NCBI GenBank assembly: GCA_964558115.1 | Contig: CAZLCI010000090.1 | Span: 1-5,231, forward strand | From: UBA3496 sp964558115 | Lineage (GTDB): Bacteria; UBA8248 | Length of the DNA: 5,231 bases | Reading direction: 5' to 3' | Shown here: piece after piece, positions 1-4,401 of the stretch | Layout: each line of letters opens with the position of its first letter | Position numbering within the stretch: position 1 is the first letter of the stretch | Notes under the pieces: model-generated | What the model was told of the DNA's origin: nothing | What the model saw: the letters and a program-made list of their open reading frames with translations, nothing else | The model's database searches: none | Position numbers and translations under genes: made by a program

Positions 1-121
1 CATGGTATGCATGTGGTAAAAAATACTTAAACTTTTTTTCTAATTGCCGTCGTGTGACTAGATCAAGGTCATGGATTTTAACATTAACTTCATCTTTTAT
101 TTCGATTATACATTCTGGCAT
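1..121 (-). CDS. uvsW: Probable UvsW helicase, N-terminal fragment
   Basis: This frame is open from an ATG at 121 to the window edge, giving 40 complete codons. It begins MPECIIEIKDEVNVKI and continues through HDLDLVTRRQLEKKFKYFLP. From memory, this resembles the N-terminal substrate-binding domain of UvsW-type helicases of marine T4-like phages: a beta strand with an EVN motif, then a TRR-x-L helix ending in KYFLP. In T4, UvsW is a superfamily 2 helicase that remodels branched recombination intermediates and is encoded next to uvsY, so the neighbourhood fits. The helicase motifs lie outside the window, so the call rests on this short N-terminus and on context. No good ribosome binding site precedes the ATG, and the terminator U-tract ends only about 9 bases upstream. 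An in-frame TTG at 148-146, with AAAGGAG four bases before it, is a less likely alternative start. Confidence 0.7.
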   Translation of the reverse strand, partial: MPECIIEIKDEVNVKIHDLDLVTRRQLEKKFKYFLPHAYH

Positions 122-129
122 CAGGTCAT

Positions 130-158
130 AAAAAAAGGAGTTCAAAGAACTCCTTTTT
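130..158 (-). terminator. Intrinsic terminator after the AAA+ gene
   Basis: Bases 132-143 pair perfectly with 147-158, forming a 12-bp stem around a three-base loop. The core is GGAGTTC/GAACTCC, flanked by A and T runs. Read on the minus strand, the stem is followed by seven T residues (136-130), the form of a rho-independent terminator, 17 bases past the AAA+ stop codon. The plus-strand reading also ends in a T-rich run, so it could work both ways, although no plus-strand gene is seen here. It lies immediately upstream of the uvsW start. Confidence 0.85.
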
Positions 159-174
159 GTTTAAGGGTTAATAA

Positions 175-1299
175 TTACTTACGTTTTATGCAAGTATTTT
201 CTGCTAGTCTCTGCCAACGTGTCGGTGACATCTTTTTAAGATCTGCAATCTTAGTTACCATTCTCAAGCTCACCTCACGTAACTTTTCTTTATTCTCTTC
301 CATGTAATTAATAAGTCCAACTTCTTCGTCTTTGCTAAAGTTATACTTCTTAAGCATTCCATCTTTAACAATTTGCTTTACACGGAGCATTTTATCTCGC
401 ATCGTATCAAGTGTCAAGTCTAAGTAATGACATCTTGAAAGGATTGCATCTAAGTGATCTTTAATTTTGCCTTTAGCACTATCAAATTTAAGGTTAGTAA
501 TAAAAATTACTGACCCACAAAATTCAAATTTCTCTGGAACACCTTCTCTACGTAATGCAGAACTCTCTGTGTTCCAACTAATCATTCGCTTGTTACTTGA
601 ATCAAGTGCCGCCTTCAGCAAGTTCAAACTAACTTCGTCCCAAAGAATGCTGTCACAATCATCAAGTACCAACACGCTTCCTGGATCAGCATACCTGTAA
701 AGTAACTGGTACAAACCAATTGCACTTGCCGCACCTTTTTCGGTTCCATACTTGAGTGGCTTATCAGCAAGTTTATCGAACATACTATTCTTTTCAATAA
801 CTTTTTCAACACCGTAACTTTTACCTACTCCTGGAGGTCCTGTAACAACCATCCCACGTACTACGCCATCTATTGATCCTTGTGTCATTTCATCTAGTAT
901 TTCAAAACGCTCTCGGATTTCTTCCAGCCTCTCTTCGTCGCTGAGTTCCTTTTTGACTGCTACTGGAACTTCTACTTTTTCTTCGGAATCGCTAAAAGCC
1001 GGTTCTGACTGAACTACTTCGTAATCATTTTTGCTAACGAGCTTAATGCGGATTTCTCTGTCTGGGTAACCATCAACTTGGGCTCCATCAACAGTAATAA
1101 AACCTCCGTTTTTGCCTACTGCAAAACCTTTAACCAAAGGAAAAATTTCATTTACTACTTCTTTTCCACCGTAGTTTCCTGAATGAACTTTTGCATTTAC
1201 TAGCATGGCGTTTCCTTGCATTGGGTTAATGTTTGTTTTCTTATTCATCATACTAGTATTATATGATCTGCTGTCCAAAAGGTCAACCTTTTTCTTCAT
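175..1299 (-). CDS. AAA+ ATPase of the recombination cluster
   Basis: This is a 374-residue single-module AAA+ protein. The Walker A loop GPPGVGKS is at residues 154-161, Walker B VLVLDDCD at 209-216, sensor-1 Asn near 269 (VIFITN), and a likely arginine finger at Arg289 (ILSRC). A helical lid with candidate sensor-2 arginines at 341-346 follows. The first 150 residues form a separate beta-rich N-terminal region and then a charged helix (about 119-136), and I do not recognise them. ATP hydrolysis is well supported, but the substrate is unknown; DNA or protein remodelling in recombination is inferred from its place between the uvsY-like gene and uvsW. The ATG at 1299 has AAGG seven bases upstream and overlaps the previous gene by 17 bases. 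A second start, ATGATG at 1251-1246 (Met17/Met18), lies six bases after a near-consensus -10 box, so the first 16 codons may instead be promoter DNA. The dipeptide WN at 242-243 follows a region resembling AAA+ pore or clamp-loader folds only loosely. Confidence 0.85.
   Translation of the reverse strand: MKKKVDLLDSRSYNTSMMNKKTNINPMQGNAMLVNAKVHSGNYGGKEVVNEIFPLVKGFAVGKNGGFITVDGAQVDGYPDREIRIKLVSKNDYEVVQSEPAFSDSEEKVEVPVAVKKELSDEERLEEIRERFEILDEMTQGSIDGVVRGMVVTGPPGVGKSYGVEKVIEKNSMFDKLADKPLKYGTEKGAASAIGLYQLLYRYADPGSVLVLDDCDSILWDEVSLNLLKAALDSSNKRMISWNTESSALRREGVPEKFEFCGSVIFITNLKFDSAKGKIKDHLDAILSRCHYLDLTLDTMRDKMLRVKQIVKDGMLKKYNFSKDEEVGLINYMEENKEKLREVSLRMVTKIADLKKMSPTRWQRLAENTCIKRK
1258..1286 (-). promoter_or_regulatory. 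Near-consensus sigma-70 promoter for the AAA+ gene
   Basis: On the minus strand, TTGACC (1286-1281) is followed by exactly 17 bases and then TATAAT (1263-1258). That is one mismatch from the -35 consensus and none from the -10, at the optimal spacing. The expected start of transcription is near 1251-1252, on or beside the ATG of Met17 of the ATPase. The promoter lies inside the first codons of the longer ATPase frame and touches the end of the 56-codon gene. It would allow the ATPase to be made independently of the gene 32-uvsX-uvsY transcript. Confidence 0.75.
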
Positions 1300-1453
1300 T
1301 TTCTGGCCTTTTTTCTTCTTTTTTTCTACTTTTTTTCATTTCTTTGACCATTTCGATAAGATTTTTTGAATTTTCTAGCTCTTTTCGTTTTCTTTCTTCT
1401 TCTTCTAGTTCAGGTAGTCTTGTTTTATACCACCATGATTCTGTACTACCCAT
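1283..1453 (-). CDS. Small Lys/Glu-rich protein, unknown function
   Basis: This 56-residue frame starts MGSTESWWYKTRLPELEEEE and ends RPENEEKG. Its ATG overlaps the stop of the uvsY-like gene as TAATG, and its stop lies 17 bases inside the longer form of the ATPase gene, the dense packing typical of a phage operon. GGAGG lies 13 bases before the start, rather far, so translation is probably coupled to uvsY by stop-start reinitiation. Residues 15-56 are almost all charged and should form one long helix or a disordered tail. The WWYK motif at 7-10 echoes the TWYRK near the start of the UvsY-like protein (residues 3-7), which hints at a shared binding partner or ancestry but is too short to prove either. 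I do not recognise a family. A coding role is supported by position and overlap rather than by homology. Confidence 0.65.
   Translation of the reverse strand: MGSTESWWYKTRLPELEEEERKRKELENSKNLIEMVKEMKKSRKKEEKRPENEEKG
1289..1336 (-). promoter_or_regulatory. Helically phased A-tracts upstream of the promoter
   Basis: Five A-runs on the minus strand (T-runs as written) lie at 1289-1293, 1299-1302, 1309-1314, 1319-1325 and 1330-1336. Their centres are about 9.5, 11, 10.5 and 11 bases apart, a mean of 10.5, matching one turn of B-DNA. Such arrays bend DNA and, just upstream of a -35 box, can act as UP elements contacting the RNA polymerase alpha subunits. They also encode the Lys/Glu-rich end of the 56-codon gene, so codon content alone could explain part of the pattern. 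Confidence 0.55.
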
Positions 1454-1911
1454 TATAATCCAATATCCTCCAGACCTGCTACTCGCAGTTTAACAATATT
1501 ATTAATTTGAAATTGTTTTGCATCTAAGGCTTTTATAAGGCCATGAAACCTATTTCGCATTAATGCAAACTCGTTAACTAAATGTTGAAAATCGGCGATT
1601 TCATCTTCTCCATCGACATACTTTTCAGCATCTCTTGAACTTAGTGCTTTGTTGTAATGTTCTGTATATTTTCTAAAAACGTAGGATCGTTTTTTACGAA
1701 GCTCTATATTAAGGAATTCCAATATTGCTTCTATTTCTTGTAATTGATTAAATCTATGCTCAACAATACCTGGCATTTCTCTAGATAACTTTTCTAAGTT
1801 ACCTTTCATACCACACTCTACTCTTGCTTCATCAAGTATGGCTTCATATGCCGATATACAATTAACAAGTTCACCTAAGTCTTCTTGTACTTTTCTATAC
1901 CATGTACTCAT
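1453..1911 (-). CDS. uvsY: UvsY-like recombination mediator
   Basis: This 152-residue, mostly helical protein is close in size to T4 UvsY (about 137). UvsY helps UvsX displace gp32 from single-stranded DNA and nucleate filaments. The distinctive part is the C-terminal half: a basic helix LRKKRSYVFRKY (71-82), then SSRDAEKYVDGEDEI (91-105), then a helical segment ending KALDAKQFQINNIVKLRVAG (127-146). The YVDGEDE stretch and the terminal helix match my memory of UvsY-type proteins of marine T4-like phages, while the N-terminal third differs from T4 UvsY. The place after uvsX and beside a probable uvsW agrees. The ATG follows the preceding stop by two bases with no close ribosome binding site, since the nearest GGAG is about 28 bases upstream, so translation is probably coupled. 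An unrelated helical phage protein remains possible. Confidence 0.68.
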   Translation of the reverse strand: MSTWYRKVQEDLGELVNCISAYEAILDEARVECGMKGNLEKLSREMPGIVEHRFNQLQEIEAILEFLNIELRKKRSYVFRKYTEHYNKALSSRDAEKYVDGEDEIADFQHLVNEFALMRNRFHGLIKALDAKQFQINNIVKLRVAGLEDIGL

Positions 1912-1913
1912 AT

Positions 1914-2180
1914 TTAGTAATCGTATGATTCAGGTTCGTCTCCTTCTAAATACTCTTCTTCATCCTCTTCTTCTTCATAATACATATTATCTAATACATC
2001 GTCCATTATTCCATCGTATCCTTTTAACTCTCTTACATTGTCTTCAACAACAAATCCGTTATTATCAAATTTTTCTAAGAGTTCTTCGCACACAATTTCA
2101 TGGTCTTTACTTGACGAATATGATTTTACTACATCCCATAAATCGTGAATTAAATGGACTTCCTGTTCACTCATTTTCAT
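1914..2180 (-). CDS. Small acidic protein between uvsX and uvsY, unknown
   Basis: This 88-residue protein is unrecognised with certainty. Residues 1-60 look folded and helical, with LIHDLWDVVKSYSSSKDHEIV at about 10-30 and a second helix CEELLEKFDN at 31-40. Residues 66-88 form an acidic, tyrosine-containing tail, with a run of Glu/Asp at 69-76 and the end ESYDY. Such tails often mimic DNA or dock on DNA-binding proteins, but that is inference. The start at 2180 overlaps the uvsX end by 14 bases and is set by a strong AGGAGG (2192-2187) six bases upstream, inside the uvsX coding sequence. That strong site implies high independent translation. Its place between uvsX and the mediator gene suggests a role in recombination or late replication. 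Confidence 0.85.
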   Translation of the reverse strand: MKMSEQEVHLIHDLWDVVKSYSSSKDHEIVCEELLEKFDNNGFVVEDNVRELKGYDGIMDDVLDNMYYEEEEDEEEYLEGDEPESYDY

Positions 2181-3246
2181 CGATTACCTCCTCTGGTACT
2201 ATATCATCGTTATTTACCAGAGGAGCATCGTTTTCTTTGAAGTCATTTATAACTTTTTGTAAGTTATCAGGACCCCAACCCTTTCGGAATTCTTTTATTT
2301 CTTCACCCTTGGCAGTTGTATACTTTAGTTTATTACCTTCTTTAACTATTACACCTGCTTTTTCAAATAAGTCTAAACATCCGCTATACGGATCCATACC
2401 AGTATCATACGGTATTTTAATTTGTACACTTTCAAATGGTTTTGCAAAACGTGTTTTCATTACTTTACACGCCGCTCGAATACCTCGTATGTCTGTAATT
2501 TTATTGCCTTCTTCATCTTCTTTAAGTTTAAGTTTTCGCATTGCAACAACAATAGATGAAGCATATATAAATCCTTGCCCACCACTAATCTTATCATCTG
2601 GATCGAACATATCCTGTGATGCATATGTATGATTAGTAGCAATTAATCCTACTGGATTTCCAGCAAGTAAATTAACACTATTGCGAACAAGGGCCGTTAG
2701 TGCCTTAGGCTTACGACCCATGTCGCCTTTCATATCTCCTTTTTCAAATTGATCTTTATCAGTTGGGGTAAGTAGCATACCTAGCGAATCTATTACAAAG
2801 AGAACTTTTTGGCGTTCTTCGTATGGTACATCTGCATATTGTTCGCGGTAGCCTTTCATGAACTCACTGATAAATTTTGCAACTTCATCTATCATTGATA
2901 CACCAAACCGTAACAACTTATCTTCTGAAATATCTACATCTAATGCTTGCAACCAATCTGAGTCTAAAGCATTTTCTGAATCTAATACAATAGGGAGGAT
3001 GCCTTGCTGTTGGGCATGACGCACTAAGTTTCCACTGGCAATGAAACTTTTTCCGCTTCCGCTTTCACCAGCAAGACAGGTAACCCTCCCTAGAGGTATT
3101 CCTCTATTAAAATCTCCTGAAATTAAAAAATTAAGTGCTAAATTTCCAGTACTAATCCAATCTACGGGGTCGTGGAATCCGCTTGACATTCCTGGTACTG
3201 CTTTTGTAATACTTTTTCTAAATTTTGATATATCGAATGGTTTCAT
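2167..3246 (-). CDS. uvsX: UvsX RecA-like recombinase
   Basis: This 359-residue RecA/Rad51-family ATPase forms filaments on single-stranded DNA and catalyses strand exchange in T4-type recombination-dependent replication and repair. The length is close to T4 UvsX (about 390). Walker A GESGSGKS is at residues 60-67, the DSENALD motif with the likely catalytic glutamate Glu91 at 89-95, and Walker B VLFVIDS at 148-154. A glycine- and lysine-rich segment at 169-180 corresponds to DNA-binding loop L1, and residues about 203-230 (ATNHTY to SGGQGFIYAS) to loop L2. The C-terminal tail (336-359) is acidic, as in other RecA-like proteins where it tempers DNA binding. The ATG at 3246 has AGAGGAG four bases upstream. 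A hairpin separates the gene from gene 32, and its end carries the ribosome binding site of the next gene. No key residue appears to be missing. Confidence 0.96.
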   Translation of the reverse strand: MKPFDISKFRKSITKAVPGMSSGFHDPVDWISTGNLALNFLISGDFNRGIPLGRVTCLAGESGSGKSFIASGNLVRHAQQQGILPIVLDSENALDSDWLQALDVDISEDKLLRFGVSMIDEVAKFISEFMKGYREQYADVPYEERQKVLFVIDSLGMLLTPTDKDQFEKGDMKGDMGRKPKALTALVRNSVNLLAGNPVGLIATNHTYASQDMFDPDDKISGGQGFIYASSIVVAMRKLKLKEDEEGNKITDIRGIRAACKVMKTRFAKPFESVQIKIPYDTGMDPYSGCLDLFEKAGVIVKEGNKLKYTTAKGEEIKEFRKGWGPDNLQKVINDFKENDAPLVNNDDIVPEEVIDENE

Positions 3247-3274
3247 TTATCTCCTCTAACTAAAGTGAAAGTAG

Positions 3275-3297
3275 AAGGGGAACTGGATGTTCCCCTT
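3275..3297 (-). terminator. Hairpin between gene 32 and uvsX, no clear U-tract
   Basis: Bases 3275-3283 pair with 3289-3297 (AAGGGGAAC/GTTCCCCTT), a perfect 9-bp stem with four G-C pairs in a row and a five-base loop. On the minus strand it lies about nine bases after the gene 32 stop, but the bases that follow (CTACTTTCAC) contain no long T run, so full termination is doubtful. It may be a leaky terminator or a 3'-end stabiliser that keeps gene 32 message more abundant than uvsX message. The uvsX ribosome binding site lies about 18 bases further on and is not part of the stem. Confidence 0.6.
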
Positions 3298-3305
3298 TGA
3301 ATTAA

Positions 3306-4277
3306 TTATTGAGCTTTTCGCTCACGAATCATTTTAAGAATTTGATCCGCTGAAGGTTTTTCTCCGCCTTCAGTTTCGGTTTCAGTTTCAACTTTCTCTT
3401 CGGTAGGAGTTGTTGTTTCTGTAACATCTGCAACAACTGGTTTGGGTGTTTCAGGAGCCTTCGACGGGCCGCTAGGTGCTGGTTTATTTGTCAGCGATAC
3501 ACCCTGTGGAGTATAATAAGAACCAAAACGTTCTGGATCATATAGTTCTCCTGCTACTGATGATTCAAACATTTCAAAGATAACTTTAATTTCTTCATTG
3601 TTTGGACGTTTTGGCATAAAATCATTAAGATTAAACAATCCATTATTTTGAATTGCATCTCTTTCAGTTTGGTCTAGGCTACGTTCTCTACGAGCCCAAT
3701 TTGAAGTTGAATAATCAGCATACTGACCTTTTTGTGTTTTTGTAAGTTTAAAGTCAGTTCCTGCTTCAAAATCAGTTGGAATTTCCGGAAAGTCAGGATC
3801 CATTAATGCCGCCGAAATAATTTTGTAAATAGACGGATTTATAATAAACCTGCGAATTGGATTTTCTGGTGGCTGATCATCGCTCATCGGATTGTCAGTA
3901 ACAAATCCTTGAAAAATATAAGATCGCTTTTTCCAATATTTACGACCTTCATCTTCGAGACTTGGATCTTTAAACCAAGGACGAATTTCAGCATGTACTG
4001 GACATGCATCGCCCCACATTTCTACACAAGGAACTTGGACTGTAACACTACGTGACTCGTCCTGTCCTTTAATACCAGGAAATGACAAACGAATCATTTG
4101 ACGCTCTTTCCAAAAGAACGTATTCGTTTCATCTGAATCTGGTAAAAATCTTAAAGTTGCTGTTGAATTTTCTGGGATGTTCCAGAATGCGTAAATTGCG
4201 TTATCGGATTGATAACCTCCGCCTGTACGTTGCTCTTTTTCCAAGAGCTTTGCTCGTATTTCTGCTAGTGTAGCCAT
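3306..4277 (-). CDS. 32: gp32 single-stranded DNA-binding protein
   Basis: This 323-residue protein is close to T4 gp32 (301). It coats single-stranded DNA cooperatively and organises phage replication, recombination and repair. The N-terminus is short and basic (MATLAEIRAKLLEKEQR), fitting the gp32 self-interaction region. The core at about 30-255 contains the aromatic and basic patches expected for the OB fold: FFWKERQMIRLSF (54-66), KYWKKRSYIFQGFV (113-126) and IRRFIINPSIYKII (141-154). A C-x7-C-x2-H cluster (Cys84, Cys92, His95) is the likely zinc site, where T4 uses three cysteines and a histidine. Residues 263-307 form a Pro/Thr/Glu-rich acidic linker, followed by a basic helical end (DQILKMIRERKAQ). 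AGGAG (4289-4285) lies seven bases before the ATG. Its own promoter and an 81-base leader suggest separate, possibly autoregulated expression. Confidence 0.93.
   Translation of the reverse strand: MATLAEIRAKLLEKEQRTGGGYQSDNAIYAFWNIPENSTATLRFLPDSDETNTFFWKERQMIRLSFPGIKGQDESRSVTVQVPCVEMWGDACPVHAEIRPWFKDPSLEDEGRKYWKKRSYIFQGFVTDNPMSDDQPPENPIRRFIINPSIYKIISAALMDPDFPEIPTDFEAGTDFKLTKTQKGQYADYSTSNWARRERSLDQTERDAIQNNGLFNLNDFMPKRPNNEEIKVIFEMFESSVAGELYDPERFGSYYTPQGVSLTNKPAPSGPSKAPETPKPVVADVTETTTPTEEKVETETETEGGEKPSADQILKMIRERKAQ
3369..3392 (-). repeat. Imperfect hexanucleotide repeat in gene 32 linker
   Basis: Four consecutive six-base units of the form TTC(A/G)(G/A)(T/C), as written on the plus strand, encode the alternating Glu-Thr stretch of the acidic gp32 linker (about residues 297-304). 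Such a run can change in length by slippage, and the linker would tolerate this. It is a minor feature of a low-complexity coding segment. Confidence 0.5.
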
Positions 4278-4290
4278 ATTATTTCTCCTA

Positions 4291-4338
4291 TATTAGCCTA
4301 TGTTTGTGCCTAAATCTTCTATTGCTTTTATTAGCCTA
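4291..4338 (-). repeat. Ten-base direct repeat in the gene 32 leader
   Basis: TAGGCTAATA occurs exactly at 4338-4329 and again at 4300-4291 on the minus strand, 38 bases apart from start to start. The second copy runs directly into the gene 32 ribosome binding site (TAGGAG). The two copies fall in different reading frames of the short leader frame, so they do not reflect a repeated peptide. An RNA or DNA operator is the natural reading, but no binding protein is known from the sequence. Confidence 0.6.
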
Positions 4339-4358
4339 GTGTCCATGACAAACATCAT
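4293..4358 (-). CDS. Possible 21-codon leader minigene
   Basis: An open frame of 21 codons plus stop starts at ATGATG (4358-4353), directly at the predicted transcription start, and ends 15 bases before gene 32. From its fifth residue it reads MDTRLIKAIEDLGTNIG, which looks like a short amphipathic helix. It has no upstream ribosome binding site on the predicted transcript, so it would be translated as a leaderless message or not at all. If translated, ribosomes would open the leader stem and could couple to gene 32. It could also be chance; confidence is low. Confidence 0.35.
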   Translation of the reverse strand: MMFVMDTRLIKAIEDLGTNIG

Positions 4359-4364
4359 GAACTT

Positions 4365-4393
4365 ATTATAACAAATCTATTTATCAAAGTCAA
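4365..4393 (-). promoter_or_regulatory. Near-consensus sigma-70 promoter for gene 32
   Basis: TTGACT (4393-4388), then exactly 17 bases, then TATAAT (4370-4365) on the minus strand: five of six and six of six consensus bases at ideal spacing. Two A-runs (4403-4398 and 4413-4407), about one helical turn apart, lie just upstream and could act as an UP element. The -35 box begins nine bases after the stop of the 209-residue gene. Transcription should start near 4358, giving a strong separate source of gene 32 message that may continue into uvsX. Confidence 0.85.
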
Positions 4394-4401
4394 GTTGTTT
4401 T

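Larger units (their letters stand above)
4278..4358 (-). promoter_or_regulatory. Gene 32 leader with stem and repeats
   Basis: The predicted untranslated leader is 81 bases long. ATGTTTGT (4355-4348) is perfectly complementary to ACAAACAT (4307-4300), which would close a loop of about 40 bases. Within and after the loop, UAGG occurs four times, the last belonging to the ribosome binding site. In T4, gp32 represses its own translation by binding a leader pseudoknot and an adjacent unstructured stretch. This leader could do the same by a different fold. I see no clear pseudoknot equivalent to that of T4, so the function is inference. Confidence 0.45.

Noticed and set aside
1452..1457. TATAAT on the minus strand at the end of the uvsY-like gene
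   Set aside because: No TTGACA-like box lies 16-18 bases upstream. The bases are explained by the Leu codon, the TAA stop and the following ATG.
1838..2632. A 264-codon open frame on the plus strand
   Set aside because: It lies opposite uvsX, the 88-residue gene and the uvsY-like gene, all better supported. Its product is Ser/Leu/His-rich low-complexity sequence of the kind produced by reading antisense to AT-rich genes, and I noted no ribosome binding site for it.
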